DNA of 64,000 nucleotides from Azospirillum brasilense (GCF_022023855.1 NZ_CP059449.1:2712001-2776000), one strand, 5' to 3'; positions 1 through 10,132 are shown, numbered from the stretch's first letter. The notes: generated by a model from the letters alone, not told the origin. Translations and numbers: made by a program.

Positions 1-223
1 TCGACGCGGGAATGGCAATCTTCTCGCCTGTGCGCGGATTGCGGCCCTCGCCGGCCGCGCGTTCGGAAACCGCGAAGGTGCCGAAACCGACCAGTCGAAC
101 CTCCTCCCCATTCTTGAGCGAGTCGGCGATGCCGTCGAAAACAGCGTCGACCGCCTTGGTCGCGTCGGTTTTGGACAAACCCACGGCATCGGCGACGTGC
201 GCCACCAGATCATTCTTGTTCAC
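1..223 (-). CDS. hup: HU family DNA-binding protein (C-terminus cut by window edge)
   Basis: The first 74 residues are visible and the rest lies beyond the left edge. The protein is a small dimeric histone-like nucleoid protein that bends DNA. The visible part has the N-terminal helices (MNKNDLVAHVADAVGLSK) and the HU/IHF signature around residues 45-72, with GFGTF and GRNPRTGEKI leading into the DNA-binding arm. The start is GTG at 221-223, behind a purine-rich GGGGGAAG. It lies directly downstream of lon on the same strand, the usual lon-hup order in proteobacteria, separated by a hairpin, so it probably also has its own promoter. Confidence 0.95.
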   Translation of the reverse strand, partial: MNKNDLVAHVADAVGLSKTDATKAVDAVFDGIADSLKNGEEVRLVGFGTFAVSERAAGEGRNPRTGEKIAIPAS

Positions 224-308
224 TTACTTCCCCCCATTTCAGTCCGGCAAAGAAAGTGGAAGCAAAGCCACCCAATGACTTCACGCATTCAAACGATAAA
301 CGCGACAT

Positions 309-339
309 CGCCCGCCCGTCAATTGCAGACGGGCGGGCG
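309..339 (-). terminator. Hairpin between lon and hup
   Basis: A perfect 12-bp inverted repeat (CGCCCGCCCGTC at 309-320, GACGGGCGGGCG at 328-339) with a 7-nt loop lies 48 bp past the lon stop codon. It is probably a lon terminator or 3' end stabiliser. The run after it on the minus strand is only weakly T-rich, so read-through into hup is possible. Confidence 0.55.
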
Positions 340-387
340 ATGCGAAGCTTGGTAGGCCTTTAAAGGCGCTTTAAACGCGGGGCATGA

Positions 388-2802
388 TCAATGACGCAGC
401 ACCTCGCCGCCGCCGTCGGGCTGCGGCTTGGCGACCGCCGGTTCGACCGCCTCCGGTTCCTTCCACTCGATGGGCTCGAGTTCCCGAACCAGGGCGTTCT
501 TCAGGACATCGTCGACCGTGCTGACCGGGATGATTTCCAGGCCGCGCTTCACGTTGTCCGGAATTTCGGCGAGATCCTTCTCGTTGTCCTTCGGGATCAG
601 CACATGCTTGAGGCCGCCGCGCAGAGCGGCCAGCAGCTTTTCCTTCAGGCCGCCGATGGGCAGCACCCGGCCGCGCAGGGTGATCTCGCCGGTCATCGCC
701 ACGTCCTTGCGGACCGCGATGCCGGTCAGGACCGAGACGATTGAGGTGATCATCGCCACACCCGCCGACGGACCGTCCTTCGGGGTGGCGCCTTCGGGCA
801 CGTGGACATGGATGTCCCGCTTCTCGAAGAGCGTCGGCTTGATGCCGAAGGCGGTGGCCCGCGACTTGACGTAGCTCTCCGCCGCTTGGACCGACTCCTT
901 CATGACGTCGCCGAGCTTACCGGTGGTGGTCACCCGCCCCTTGCCGGGAAGGCTGACCGCCTCGATCGACAGCAGCTCGCCGCCGACTTCCGTCCAGGCC
1001 AGGCCGGTGGTGACGCCCACCAGATCCTCAAGCTCCGCCTCACCGAAGTGGAAGCGGCGAACGCCGGCGTACTTGTCCAGGTTCCGGCGGGTGACCGAGA
1101 CCTTGGCGCCGGCGGAGCCCTTCATCAGGATCTCCTTCACGGCCTTGCGGCAGAGGTTGGCGATCTCGCGCTCCAGGCTGCGGACACCGGCCTCCCGCGT
1201 GTAATAGCGGATCAGGTCGCGCAGCGCGTCGTCGGAGATGGCAAACTCGCCCTTCTTCAGACCGTTGGCCTCCACCTGCTTCTCGATCAGGTGGCGCTTA
1301 GAAATCTCGACCTTTTCGTCCTCAGTGTAGCCGGCAACGCGGATGATCTCCATACGGTCCAGCAGCGGCTGCGGCATGCGCATCGTGTTGGCCGTGCAGA
1401 CGAACATCACGTCCGAGAGGTCGTAGTCGACCTCAAGGTAATGGTCGTTGAAGGTGCCGTTCTGCTCGGGATCGAGGACCTCCAGCAGGGCCGACGACGG
1501 ATCGCCGCGCCAATCGGCACCGAGCTTGTCGATCTCGTCCAGCAGGAACAGCGGGTTTGACGACTTTGCCTTCTTCATGCCCTGGATGACCTTGCCGGGC
1601 ATCGAGCCGATGTAGGTGCGCCTGTGACCGCGGACCTCGGCCTCGTCCCGCACGCCGCCGAGCGACATACGCACGAAGTTGCGCCCCGTGGACTTGGCGA
1701 TCGACTTGCCGAGCGAGGTCTTGCCGACGCCGGGGGGGCCGACGAGGCAAAGGATCGGCCCCTTCACCTTGTTCATGCGGTTCTGGACCGCGAGATATTC
1801 GAGAATGCGTTCCTTGACCTTCTCCAGGCCGTAATGGTCGGCGTCGAGGATCTTCTGCGCGAGCTTCAGGTCCTTCTTCACCTTGGTGCGCTTCTTCCAG
1901 GGAATGGAGAGCATCCAGTCCAGGTAGTTGCGCACCACCGTCGCCTCGGCCGACATCGGGCTCATGGAGCGCAGCTTCTTCAGCTCGGCCAGGGCCTTGT
2001 CGCGGGCTTCCTTGGAGAAGCGGGTCTTGTTGATCTTCTCTTCGAGCTCGGCCGACTCGTCGCGGCCGTCCTCGGTCTCGCCGAGTTCCTTCTGGATCGC
2101 CTTGAGCTGTTCGTTGAGATAGTACTCGCGCTGAGTCTTCTCCATCTGCCGCTTGACGCGGTTGCGGATGCGCTTTTCGACCTGCAGGACGCCAATCTCA
2201 CCTTCCATGAAGGCGTAGACCCGCTCCAGCCGCTCAGACACCGTGGCGCATTCCAAAAGCTGCTGCTTCTCCGGAATCTTCAGCGCGAGATGGGAGGCGA
2301 CGGTGTCCGCCAGCTTCCCCGGCTCCTCGATCTGGTTGATCGAAACCAGAACCTCCGGCGGGATCTTCTTGTTCAGCTTGATGTACTGCTCGAATTGCGA
2401 GACGACCGCGCGTCCCAGCGCCTCAAGCTCCTGACTTTCCCCGACCTTCTCCTCGACGAGGTCGGCGTGGGCCTGGAAGAAATCCTCGTTCTCGGCGAAC
2501 TTGGTGATGGACGCGCGCTGGCCGCCCTCCACGAGCACCTTCACCGTTCCGTCGGGCAGCTTCAGCAGCTGCAACACGGTCCCAACGGTGCCGACGCTGT
2601 AGATATCGGCCGGCGTCGGATCGTCCTGCGCGGCATTCTTCTGGGTGACGAGAAGGATCTGTTTGTCGTCCTTCATCACGTCTTCCAGGGCGCGCACGGA
2701 TTTCTCACGGCCGACGAAAAGAGGCACGATCATGTGGGGGAAAACCACGATGTCGCGGAGCGGCAGGACCGGATAGAGGGCACCACGAGGGATTTCGAAC
2801 AT
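388..2802 (-). CDS. lon: ATP-dependent Lon protease
   Basis: This is the cytoplasmic AAA+ serine protease that degrades misfolded and regulatory proteins. The 804-aa product has an N-terminal LON substrate domain (about 8-205), a coiled-coil region, an AAA+ module with Walker A GPPGVGKT at 355-362 and Walker B LLDEID at 420-425, and a C-terminal protease domain. The catalytic dyad is Ser679 in PKDGPSAG and Lys722 in GGLKEK, the same numbering as E. coli Lon. An upstream in-frame extension to 3033 exists, but MFEIPRG is chosen because AGAGG sits 8 nt before it and family members begin there. It follows clpX on the same strand with a hairpin between. The C-terminal tail after about 775 is Pro/Glu-rich. 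Confidence 0.97.
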   Translation of the reverse strand: MFEIPRGALYPVLPLRDIVVFPHMIVPLFVGREKSVRALEDVMKDDKQILLVTQKNAAQDDPTPADIYSVGTVGTVLQLLKLPDGTVKVLVEGGQRASITKFAENEDFFQAHADLVEEKVGESQELEALGRAVVSQFEQYIKLNKKIPPEVLVSINQIEEPGKLADTVASHLALKIPEKQQLLECATVSERLERVYAFMEGEIGVLQVEKRIRNRVKRQMEKTQREYYLNEQLKAIQKELGETEDGRDESAELEEKINKTRFSKEARDKALAELKKLRSMSPMSAEATVVRNYLDWMLSIPWKKRTKVKKDLKLAQKILDADHYGLEKVKERILEYLAVQNRMNKVKGPILCLVGPPGVGKTSLGKSIAKSTGRNFVRMSLGGVRDEAEVRGHRRTYIGSMPGKVIQGMKKAKSSNPLFLLDEIDKLGADWRGDPSSALLEVLDPEQNGTFNDHYLEVDYDLSDVMFVCTANTMRMPQPLLDRMEIIRVAGYTEDEKVEISKRHLIEKQVEANGLKKGEFAISDDALRDLIRYYTREAGVRSLEREIANLCRKAVKEILMKGSAGAKVSVTRRNLDKYAGVRRFHFGEAELEDLVGVTTGLAWTEVGGELLSIEAVSLPGKGRVTTTGKLGDVMKESVQAAESYVKSRATAFGIKPTLFEKRDIHVHVPEGATPKDGPSAGVAMITSIVSVLTGIAVRKDVAMTGEITLRGRVLPIGGLKEKLLAALRGGLKHVLIPKDNEKDLAEIPDNVKRGLEIIPVSTVDDVLKNALVRELEPIEWKEPEAVEPAVAKPQPDGGGEVLRH

Positions 2803-2904
2803 TGATTGGGCCTCTTTCATTGGGACGCCGTCAGCCCGGGATGGGCCTGGGAAGAGCCCCGCCTCGAGGGATGAGCACAGGGATCGAAAACCGGCACTTT
2901 TTCT

Positions 2905-2936
2905 AACGTGGCACAGCCATAGCCCCCCTTCAAGGG
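2905..2936 (-). promoter_or_regulatory. Possible heat-shock-type promoter upstream of lon
   Basis: On the minus strand CCCTTGAAG (2928-2936) resembles a sigma-32 -35 element, and CCACGTT (2905-2911) lies at about -10 spacing. The -10 match is weak, and the -35 word is also part of a palindrome (CCCTTcAAGGG), so this is only a candidate. It fits the heat-shock control known for lon in many bacteria. Confidence 0.25.
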
Positions 2937-3031
2937 CCAGAACCCCAATTCCGTATGGCGGTGCGACATGCCGGTCCGACCGCTCCGCGGCCCGAGTGGC
3001 TCCCTCGATGTCTGCATAAGCCGGAAACGAC

Positions 3032-3055
3032 AAAGGGCGCCCAAAGGCGCCCTTC
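3032..3055 (-). terminator. Terminator downstream of clpX
   Basis: Inverted repeat AAGGGCGCC / GGCGCCCTT around a CAAA loop, followed on the minus strand by TTTG. It lies about 33 bp past the clpX stop and separates clpX from lon. Confidence 0.6.
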
Positions 3056-3087
3056 CCCGTATCCGATACTGATCGGCCGTGACGAAC

Positions 3088-4356
3088 TCAGGCACCCGGT
3101 GCCTGCTGCTCCCCGCGGCGCTCGGCGTGGACGTAAAGCGGCTTGGCGCGCCCTTCGACCACTTCCTTGTTGACCAGGATGCTTTCCACCCCCGACAGAC
3201 CCGGCAGATCGAACATTGGGTCGAGCAGGATCGACTCCATGATCGAACGCAGGCCACGGGCGCCGGTCTTCCGCTGGATCGCCTTATGGGAGATGGTGCG
3301 CAGGGCGTCGTCGGAGAATTCCAGACGGACATCCTCCATCTCGAACAGGCGCTGGTACTGCTTGACCAGGGCGTTCTTCGGCTTGGTGAGGATCTCGACC
3401 AGAGCCGCCTCGTCCAGGTCGGACAGGGTTGCGACCACCGGCAGACGGCCAATGAACTCGGGGATCAGGCCGAATTTCAGCAAATCCTCGGGCTCGACCT
3501 CACGCAGGATATCGCCGGTCGAACGCTCGTCCGGACCACGGACGTCGGCGCCGAAGCCGATCGAGGTGCCCTTGCCGCGCTGCGCGATGATCTTGTCCAG
3601 CCCGGCGAAGGCACCGCCGCAGATGAACAGGATGTTGCTGGTGTCGACCTGCAGGAATTCCTGCTGCGGGTGCTTGCGGCCGCCCTGCGGAGGCACGGAG
3701 GCGACGGTGCCTTCCATGATCTTCAGCAGGGCCTGCTGCACGCCCTCGCCCGACACGTCGCGCGTGATCGAGGGGTTGTCGGACTTGCGGCTGATCTTGT
3801 CGACCTCGTCGATGTAGACGATGCCGCGCTGCGCCCGCTCGACGTTGTAGTCGGCGGCCTGGAGCAGCTTGAGGATGATGTTCTCGACGTCCTCACCGAC
3901 ATAGCCCGCCTCGGTCAGGGTCGTGGCGTCGGCCATCGTGAAGGGAACGTCGATGATCCGGGCAAGCGTCTGGGCGAGCAGCGTCTTGCCGCAGCCCGTG
4001 GGGCCGACCAGCAGGATGTTGGACTTCGCCAGTTCGACGTCGTTGTGCTTCGTGCCGTGCGCCAACCGCTTGTAGTGGTTGTGCACCGCAACAGAAAGGA
4101 CCCGTTTCGCGTGATGCTGGCCGATCACGTAATCGTCCAGTACCGCATGGATGTCGCGCGGGGTCGGCACGCCGTCGCGGGACTTCACGAGGGTCGTCTT
4201 GTTCTCCTCGCGAATGATGTCCATGCACAGCTCGACGCATTCATCGCAGATGAACACCGTCGGACCGGCAATCAGCTTGCGGACCTCGTGCTGGCTCTTG
4301 CCGCAAAAGGAGCAGTAGAGCGTGTTCTTCGAATCGCCGCTGCTGGACTTGCTCAT
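3088..4356 (-). CDS. clpX: ATP-dependent Clp protease ATP-binding subunit ClpX
   Basis: This AAA+ unfoldase recognises tagged substrates and feeds them to ClpP. The 422-aa product is full length. The N-terminal C4 zinc-binding domain uses Cys15, Cys18, Cys37 and Cys40. Walker A is GPTGCGKT at 118-125, the pore loop is GYVGED at 151-156, and Walker B is YIDEVDK around 181-187. It lies downstream of clpP with a 216-bp spacer containing a long hairpin, so clpX may be read both from clpP and from its own promoter. Its neighbours tig, clpP and lon make the classic bacterial protein-quality-control cluster. Confidence 0.98.
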   Translation of the reverse strand: MSKSSSGDSKNTLYCSFCGKSQHEVRKLIAGPTVFICDECVELCMDIIREENKTTLVKSRDGVPTPRDIHAVLDDYVIGQHHAKRVLSVAVHNHYKRLAHGTKHNDVELAKSNILLVGPTGCGKTLLAQTLARIIDVPFTMADATTLTEAGYVGEDVENIILKLLQAADYNVERAQRGIVYIDEVDKISRKSDNPSITRDVSGEGVQQALLKIMEGTVASVPPQGGRKHPQQEFLQVDTSNILFICGGAFAGLDKIIAQRGKGTSIGFGADVRGPDERSTGDILREVEPEDLLKFGLIPEFIGRLPVVATLSDLDEAALVEILTKPKNALVKQYQRLFEMEDVRLEFSDDALRTISHKAIQRKTGARGLRSIMESILLDPMFDLPGLSGVESILVNKEVVEGRAKPLYVHAERRGEQQAPGA

Positions 4357-4440
4357 CGGTACTCCGTCATCTCGCGGGGGACTGATCCGTATAACCTGTC
4401 AACCGCCTGCGGCGTCCCCCGACGCCGGTCCTTTCAAAGG

Positions 4441-4465
4441 TTGTCACGGGGAAGGCCCGCGACAA
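4441..4465. repeat. 25-nt imperfect palindrome in the clpP-clpX spacer
   Basis: Arms TTGTC-CGGG and CCCG-GACAA flank a 5-nt centre with a single A/C mismatch in the stem. It sits 107 bp past the clpP stop and 84 bp before the clpX start. It could be a clpP terminator, an RNA-processing hairpin or an operator; the sequence does not decide. No clear T-run follows. Confidence 0.5.
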
Positions 4466-4572
4466 GGTTAACGCATCCGCTCACTCATCCTTCGAACCCG
4501 ATCCATCGGACCGGTTCCCCATCATTCAACAACAGGGAACCGGCGCAATCAATCATTAGTTCGTGCGTGCCC

Positions 4573-5208
4573 TCAGGCGGCGCTGCCGTCGCCGACCGAG
4601 CCGGGACGCTTTTCCACGACCTCGTCGATCAGGCCGAACGCCTTGGCTTCCTCAGGAGACATGAACTTGTCGCGCTCCATGGCCGCCTCGATGGTGTCGA
4701 GCGACTGGCCGGTGTGCTTGACGTAGATGTCGTTGAGGCGCGAGCGCAGCTTCAGGATCTCCTGGGCCTGGATCTCGATGTCCGAGGCCTGGCCCTGGGC
4801 GCCGCCCGACGGCTGGTGGATCATGATCCGGCTGTTCGGCAGCGAGAAGCGCTTGCCCGGCGCGCCGGCGGCGAGCAGAAGCGAACCCATCGAGGCCGCC
4901 TGCCCCATGCACACCGTCGACACCTGCGGACGGATGTACTGCATGGTGTCGTAGATGGCGAGACCGGCCGAGACGTAGCCGCCCGGCGAATTGATGTAGA
5001 GCGCGATGTCCTTGCTCGGGTTCTCCGATTCCAGGAACAGCAGCTGCGAGCAGATCAGGCTGGCGACGGCGTCGTTCACGCCACCGATCAAGAAGATGAT
5101 CCGTTCCTTCAGCAGGCGCGAGTAAATATCGTACGCTCGTTCGCCCCGGTTGGTCTGCTCGATGACCATCGGGACCAGAGCATTCATCTTCGGTTCGAAG
5201 TCGTACAT
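4573..5208 (-). CDS. clpP: ATP-dependent Clp protease proteolytic subunit ClpP
   Basis: This is the barrel-forming serine peptidase that partners ClpX and ClpA. The 211-aa product has the catalytic triad Ser106 (MGQAASMGS), His131 (IHQPSGG) and Asp180, and the oligomerisation and substrate region [12 protein letters not shown] at 71-82. A short N-terminal propeptide-like stretch ([13 protein letters not shown]) precedes the mature start region. It lies between tig and clpX in the conserved order, separated from tig by a terminator-like hairpin, which suggests a promoter of its own just upstream. Confidence 0.98.
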   Translation of the reverse strand: MYDFEPKMNALVPMVIEQTNRGERAYDIYSRLLKERIIFLIGGVNDAVASLICSQLLFLESENPSKDIALYINSPGGYVSAGLAIYDTMQYIRPQVSTVCMGQAASMGSLLLAAGAPGKRFSLPNSRIMIHQPSGGAQGQASDIEIQAQEILKLRSRLNDIYVKHTGQSLDTIEAAMERDKFMSPEEAKAFGLIDEVVEKRPGSVGDGSAA

Positions 5209-5270
5209 GGTGGTCTTCCCTGCTCCCGCAGCTCGGTTAGTCGTCTGAGCAGTCTACATATAGGAATGGA

Positions 5271-5295
5271 AAGGGGCGACCGGTAGGCCGCCCCT
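5271..5295 (-). terminator. Terminator downstream of tig
   Basis: Arms AGGGGCG and CGCCCCT flank a GC-rich loop, followed on the minus strand by TTTCC. It starts 16 bp past the trigger factor stop codon and separates tig from clpP. Confidence 0.6.
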
Positions 5296-5310
5296 CAACC
5301 TTTCTGACGA

Positions 5311-6645
5311 TCAGGCCGCCTCGGCCTCCTCGTCGGGGTCCTTCATCAGCTCTTCGGCGGACACCGGCTTCTCGCTCACCTTGGCCTGGTCCAGGATGTA
5401 GTCAACGACCTTGTCCTCGAAGATCGGGGCGCGGAGGTTTTCCAGCGCTTCCCGGTTCTGCTTGAAGAACTCGAACACCTGACGCTCCTGGCCGGGGAAG
5501 CGGCGGGCTTCCGCGATCAGGGCGCGGTTGATCTCGTCCTGGGTCACCTGGATGTCGTTGCGGCGGCCGATTTCCGACAGCAGCAGGCCCAGGCGCACGC
5601 GGCGCTCGGCGATGCCGCGGTACTCGGTCTTCAGCTCTTCTTCCGGCTTGCCGGCGTCCTCACCGGCGGTGCCGTTCTTCAGCTCCTGCTGAAGGCGCTG
5701 CCAGATGCCCTCGAACTCGACGTCCACCATGCCCGGCGGGACTTCGAAGGAGTGCGCCTCGGCCAGCTTGTCGAGGAGCTGGCGCTTGACGCGCAGGCGC
5801 GACACGTTGGCGTACTCGCCCTTGATGCGGTCGCCGACGGCCTCGCGCAGCTTCTCCAGGCTCTCCATGCCGAACTCCTTGGCGAGGTCGTCGTTGACCT
5901 CGGCCGGGACGTTCTTGCGGAGCTCCTTGACGTCCACCTCGAACACGGTGTCCGCACCCTTCAGGCGGTCGTGCGGGTAGTCGGCCGGGAAGGTGACCTT
6001 CACCGTGCGGTGCTCGCCGGCCTTGGCGCCGACCAGCTGCTCCTCGAAGCCCGGAACGAACTGGTTGGCGCCCAGTTCCAGCGGGTAGTCCTTGCCGTCC
6101 ATGCCCGGCAGTGCCTCGCCATCGACCGAACCGGCGAAGTCGATCACGGCGATGTCGCCCGTCTCGGCCGCGCGGTCCTCGGTGACCGGGGCCTGCACCG
6201 AATGGGCGGAGGCCAGACGGGTCAGCGCCTCGTCGACGGCCGAATCCTCGACCGTGGCGACCGGCTTCTCAAGCTCCAGGCCGCTGAGATCGCCCGGCTC
6301 GATGTCCGGCAGAAGCTCGACGCCCATGGTGTAGGATAGGTCGCCGCCGTCCTCGTACTTCTCGACGTTGATCTTCGGCTGCATGGCGATGCGCAGGCCG
6401 CGCTCGTTCAGCGCCTGGCGCGAGCTGTCGGCGATCGCATCCTCCAGAGCCTCGGCCAGCACGCTGCCGCCGTAGCGCTGCTTGATCACGGCAACCGGCA
6501 CCTTGCCCGGACGGAAGCCGGGGAGCTGCACCGTCCGGCGCAGCTCTTCGAGCCGGCCCTGCACCTTCTGTTCGATATCCTGGGCGGAAATGACGACCTT
6601 GTACTCGCGCTTCAGGCCGTCGGCGCTGGTCTCGGTGATGTTCAT
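5311..6645 (-). CDS. tig: Trigger factor (ribosome-associated chaperone)
   Basis: Trigger factor binds near the ribosomal exit tunnel and folds nascent chains, with peptidyl-prolyl isomerase activity. The 444-aa length is typical. The N-terminal ribosome-docking domain carries the GFRPGKVP signature at about 43-50. An FKBP-like PPIase domain follows (about 155-245, with DRAAETGDIAVIDFAG at its start), then the helical C-terminal chaperone arms. The acidic tail (MKDPDEEAEAA) is normal for the family. It is transcribed with or just after tRNA-Leu, 91 bp downstream of the tRNA. Confidence 0.97.
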   Translation of the reverse strand: MNITETSADGLKREYKVVISAQDIEQKVQGRLEELRRTVQLPGFRPGKVPVAVIKQRYGGSVLAEALEDAIADSSRQALNERGLRIAMQPKINVEKYEDGGDLSYTMGVELLPDIEPGDLSGLELEKPVATVEDSAVDEALTRLASAHSVQAPVTEDRAAETGDIAVIDFAGSVDGEALPGMDGKDYPLELGANQFVPGFEEQLVGAKAGEHRTVKVTFPADYPHDRLKGADTVFEVDVKELRKNVPAEVNDDLAKEFGMESLEKLREAVGDRIKGEYANVSRLRVKRQLLDKLAEAHSFEVPPGMVDVEFEGIWQRLQQELKNGTAGEDAGKPEEELKTEYRGIAERRVRLGLLLSEIGRRNDIQVTQDEINRALIAEARRFPGQERQVFEFFKQNREALENLRAPIFEDKVVDYILDQAKVSEKPVSAEELMKDPDEEAEAA

Positions 6646-6736
6646 CGGAACGAAAGCCTATCTCGTTGTCCGGCCCGGCGGCGCCCGTCCGGGCGGCCCG
6701 AAACCGTGTGTTCCCATGCGGTCCAAGCTGTTGCCA

Positions 6737-6821
6737 TGGTGCGGGCGAAGGGACTCGAACCCCCACGACCGAAGTCACCGGAACCTAAATCCGGCGCGTC
6801 TACCAGTTCCGCCACGCCCGC
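6737..6821 (-). tRNA. tRNA-Leu (anticodon UAG)
   Basis: An 85-nt class II tRNA with encoded CCA. The acceptor stem GCGGGCG pairs with CGCCCGC, the anticodon arm is CCGGA-TTTAGGT-TCCGG with anticodon TAG, and there is a long variable arm and the TTCGAGT T-loop. A likely -10 box (TATAGA on the minus strand, 6882-6887) lies about 60 bp upstream. Confidence 0.95.
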
Positions 6822-6994
6822 AATGGCATAGACAGCCCGCGACGGGTGCGGAACACCCGACGGACTGCCGGCGAAGTCCGCTCTATAGCACAGGGTTCGC
6901 GCCGCAAACAGGCAAAATGGGCGCCGTTCCGCACGCCATTGGTGGGTGGCCCGGAAAGCCCCGAGGGAAGCGCCCCGGCGAACGGCAAGCCGCC

Positions 6995-8560
6995 TCATCC
7001 GCCCCCCTTCCCCAACGACCGGATGGAGGAGGAAGCGTTGACCTTGCCCTCCCCCCGGTACGCCTCGTGGTTGGCGTCGATCTCGCCCAGCTTGTAACGG
7101 TAGTTGATCATCATCCCGCAGGACTGCCGCAGCCCCTTGGCCGAACGGTCGCCCAGCCAGTTCAGCCGCTCCATGCGGGCCCCGTTGCTGAGGTGGAAGT
7201 GCGCGACCGGATCGAGCGCCCGCGCCGGCGCCGCGCCCGGCCTTTCGCTGCGGCGGTCCGACGCGCGCGCCGTCGTCAAGTAGTGCGCGCACAGCCGCAT
7301 CAACGGGCCGCGAAGCTGTTTTTGAAGCTCCTCGTCGGCGTGCCAGGAGGGCAGAGCCAGGGCTCCGGCCAGCACCGGGCGCTCGTCCGCGTCGCTGTCC
7401 GTCTCCGATTCGCCGTTTCCCGGATGACTGGTCATGGCCTCGGCGATGCGTTCCGCCTCGGGCGGGCTGAGCAGCGAATCGCCGCGCTCGGCCAGTTCCC
7501 GGTCCAGCCAGCGGCGGAAGCCGGGAATCGGCGACAGGGTGGCGAAGCATTTGATGTTGGGGAACTCGCCGGTCAGCCCGTCCACCACCCGCTTGATGAG
7601 GAAGTTGCCGAAGCTGATTCCCGCCAGCCCCACCTGGGCGTTGGAGATGGAATAGAAGATGGCGCTGTCGGCGCTCTTCGGGTCGCAAACCGGGGCGGAG
7701 GGGTCGAGCAGCGCCTGGACGTTGTCCGACATGCCCTGGACCAGCGCCACCTCGACGAAGATCAGCGGCTCGTTCGGCATGCGCGGGTGGAAGAAGGCGA
7801 AGCAGCGGCGGTCGGAGTCGAGGCGGTCCTTCAGGTCCCGCCAACCGCTGATCTCGTGCACCGCCTCGTACTTGATGAGCTTTTCCAGGAGCGAGGCCGG
7901 GCTGTCCCAGGTGATCCGACGCATTTCCAGGAAGCCGACGTCGAACCAGTTGCGCAGCAGACTCTTGAGATCGTCCTCCAGCGCCTGGAGCAGCGGCTCG
8001 CCGCGCGCCATCTCCATCAGCTCGGCGCGCAGGTCCACCAGGAACTTCACCCCTTCCGGCAGACCGTTGAACTGGGTGAGCAGCCGCAGCCGGGGCGGCT
8101 CCAGCGCGCGGCGCAGGGCGCGCTCGGCATGGCCGCGCGACACCGGATCGCCCGCCGTCTGGAAGGTCGCCATCGCCCGGTCGACGGCGGCGCGGTCCAC
8201 GTCGAAATCGCGCGCCAGCATCATCAGGAAATTGCGCCGCCCCTGCCCGTCCAGCGCCAGATAGGTGCGGCCGAGCTGCGCCGCCCGCGCCCGCGCCGAC
8301 ACCTCGCCGCCTCGGCCCTCCAGGCAGGCTTCGATCTGTTCCTTCAGCCGCTCCGCGTCCTCCTTGGGCAGATTGGCGCGCGGCGCGGCGCCGACCACCC
8401 CGCGGGCGGAGGCGGCGATCTCGCGCCAGCCCGCGCGCAGCGTGTCCAGGGTGCGGTCGAGCAGGCCCGGCGGTGTTCCCACCCCGATGGCGGGGGGCTG
8501 GGCCGGGACGGACGGGCTGGACCGGGTCTCAGCGGATTTGATCTCGGGCGTCTCGCTCAT
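6995..8560 (-). CDS. Malonyl-CoA decarboxylase
   Basis: This enzyme decarboxylates malonyl-CoA to acetyl-CoA and CO2, linking malonate or fatty-acid metabolism to central carbon. The 521-aa product has an N-terminal helical domain (about 40-190) and a C-terminal GNAT-fold catalytic domain. The conserved block FYSISNAQVGLAGISFGNFL holds the catalytic Ser region, and DPVAHFHLSNGA near 470 holds the catalytic His. The first 40 residues are Pro/Ser-rich and low in complexity. No malonyl-CoA synthetase or malonate transporter is adjacent, so the source of its substrate cannot be read from context. A family assignment error is unlikely given the motifs. Confidence 0.93.
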   Translation of the reverse strand: MSETPEIKSAETRSSPSVPAQPPAIGVGTPPGLLDRTLDTLRAGWREIAASARGVVGAAPRANLPKEDAERLKEQIEACLEGRGGEVSARARAAQLGRTYLALDGQGRRNFLMMLARDFDVDRAAVDRAMATFQTAGDPVSRGHAERALRRALEPPRLRLLTQFNGLPEGVKFLVDLRAELMEMARGEPLLQALEDDLKSLLRNWFDVGFLEMRRITWDSPASLLEKLIKYEAVHEISGWRDLKDRLDSDRRCFAFFHPRMPNEPLIFVEVALVQGMSDNVQALLDPSAPVCDPKSADSAIFYSISNAQVGLAGISFGNFLIKRVVDGLTGEFPNIKCFATLSPIPGFRRWLDRELAERGDSLLSPPEAERIAEAMTSHPGNGESETDSDADERPVLAGALALPSWHADEELQKQLRGPLMRLCAHYLTTARASDRRSERPGAAPARALDPVAHFHLSNGARMERLNWLGDRSAKGLRQSCGMMINYRYKLGEIDANHEAYRGEGKVNASSSIRSLGKGGG

Positions 8561-8665
8561 ACCCAGAGTCTGGCGTGCGGGCGCGCTCTCGGCAAGCCAT
8601 AGCTTGAGCCCGGCCTTAAGGGTAAGCCCCCTGTCCAGGCGTATGTATGCCCTGAGGAAGCCGGG

Positions 8666-10132
8666 TCAGCGCACCCCCGCCTTGAGCCGCCTCAACACCC
8701 CCGGCAGCGCGTCCGGCAGATCCTCGGCGATCAGACCCGGTCCGAAGGCGTTGGCCGCCTCGCCGTGCAGCCAGACCGCGGCACAGGCGGCGTCGAACGT
8801 GTCCATCCCTTGGGCGATCAGCCCGAGCGCGATGCCCGCCAGCACGTCCCCCGACCCGGCGGTCGCCAGATCGGCCGGAGCGTTGGCGTTGATGACGGCC
8901 CGTCCATCCGGCGCCGCGACCACCGTGTCGGCACCCTTCAAAAGGACGACCGCGCCGCAGCGCGCCGCAGCGGCGCGGGCGCGCGTCAGTTTGCCACCTT
9001 CGGACGCCGCGAGATCCGGGAAGACCCGTGCGAATTCCCCTTCGTGCGGGGTCAGCAGGCAGCGCTTGTTCAGCCGGTCGAGCAGGTCGGCGGGCGACTC
9101 GGCGAAGCTGGTCAGCGCGTCGGCGTCCAGCACGCAGGCCTTGCCAGCGCCCAGCGCGGCGAGCGCATAGCCCCGCGTGTCCGCTCCGACTCCGGCCCCC
9201 GGCCCCAGCAGCACCGCGTTCTTGCGCGGGTCCGCCAGCAGGGCCTCGAAGGCGGCGCGGTCCGCCACGTCGGTCACGATCAGGCTGGGCGAGCCGGCGG
9301 CGTAGATCGGCATCGAGTCGGGCGGACAGGCCACCGTGACCAGCCCCGCCCCGGCGCGCAGGGCGCCCCGTGCCGACAGGCGCGCCGCGCCGGTCATCCG
9401 CGCCCCGCCCAGCACCACGACGTGCCCCCGCGCGTATTTGTGCGCGTCGAGCCGCGGCCAGGGGTAGCGCTGCCGCCACAGGTCAGGGCCGTTCAGCAGG
9501 GTTTGCGGCGCGATGGCGTCCAGCACGGTGTCGGGAATGCCCATGTCGGCGACCACCACCTCCCCGCAGAGGACCCGGCCCGGCAGGAGCAGATGGCCGG
9601 GCTTGCGGCGGAAGAAGGTGACGGTCAGCGCCGCCTGCGGGGCCGCCCCCATCACCTGGCCGCTGTCGCCGTGCAGGCCGCTCGGCACGTCCACGGCGAC
9701 GACGGTGCGCCCCGCCATCGCCTCGACGACCTCCTTGGCCATGCCGTCGAGCGGGCGGGCGAGCCCGGCCCCGAACAGCGCATCGATCACCAGAGGATTG
9801 CCCTCCAGCAGCCAGGGGTCGGCGGCTTCCACCGGCCCGGTCCAGCGCCCGGCCGCCACCGCAGCGTCGCCGCGCAGGGCGGAGCGCGACCCCAGCAGGG
9901 CCAGCCGCACCGGCCAGCCCGCTTCGAGAAGAAGACGCGCGATGACGAACCCGTCGCCACCGTTGTTGCCCGGCCCGCACAGGACAACGGTCGGGTGCGG
10001 CGCCCAGCGCTCGCAGACCGCGCGCACCACAGCGGCTCCCGCCGCTTCCATCAGAACAGGCCCCGGCACGCCGCCCGCCATGGTCAGCGCGTCGGCGCGG
10101 TACATCTCCGCCACGGAAAGCAGTTCGTCCAT
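8666..10132 (-). CDS. nnrDE: Bifunctional NAD(P)H-hydrate epimerase / ADP-dependent NAD(P)HX dehydratase
   Basis: A metabolite-repair enzyme that epimerises and dehydrates damaged NAD(P)H hydrates. The 488-aa product is a fusion. The N-terminal YjeF_N epimerase domain (about 1-215) has GPGNNGGDG at 53-61. The C-terminal ribokinase-like dehydratase domain has LTPHEGEF and the GSGDVLAG anion-hole motif. The ATG at 10130-10132 is taken as start; a GTG at 10139-10141 is equally possible because GGAGG overlaps it. A longer in-frame extension would run into tRNA-His and is rejected. It lies downstream of the duplicated tRNA-His genes. Confidence 0.93.
   Translation of the reverse strand: MDELLSVAEMYRADALTMAGGVPGPVLMEAAGAAVVRAVCERWAPHPTVVLCGPGNNGGDGFVIARLLLEAGWPVRLALLGSRSALRGDAAVAAGRWTGPVEAADPWLLEGNPLVIDALFGAGLARPLDGMAKEVVEAMAGRTVVAVDVPSGLHGDSGQVMGAAPQAALTVTFFRRKPGHLLLPGRVLCGEVVVADMGIPDTVLDAIAPQTLLNGPDLWRQRYPWPRLDAHKYARGHVVVLGGARMTGAARLSARGALRAGAGLVTVACPPDSMPIYAAGSPSLIVTDVADRAAFEALLADPRKNAVLLGPGAGVGADTRGYALAALGAGKACVLDADALTSFAESPADLLDRLNKRCLLTPHEGEFARVFPDLAASEGGKLTRARAAAARCGAVVLLKGADTVVAAPDGRAVINANAPADLATAGSGDVLAGIALGLIAQGMDTFDAACAAVWLHGEAANAFGPGLIAEDLPDALPGVLRRLKAGVR

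Noticed and set aside
1624..2805. A 393-codon open frame on the plus strand opposite lon
   Set aside because: Leu/Val/Arg/Asp-rich translation typical of an antisense frame to a GC-rich gene, with no domain and no ribosome-binding site. Lon on the other strand is complete.
2928..2936. A confident sigma-32 promoter for lon
   Set aside because: The -35 word is good but also palindromic, and the -10 is weak; kept only as a low-confidence candidate.
6482..8602. A 706-codon plus-strand open frame spanning tig, tRNA-Leu and malonyl-CoA decarboxylase
   Set aside because: It crosses a tRNA and is antisense to two solid genes, with Arg/Gln/His/Pro-rich low-complexity translation. It is a GC artefact.
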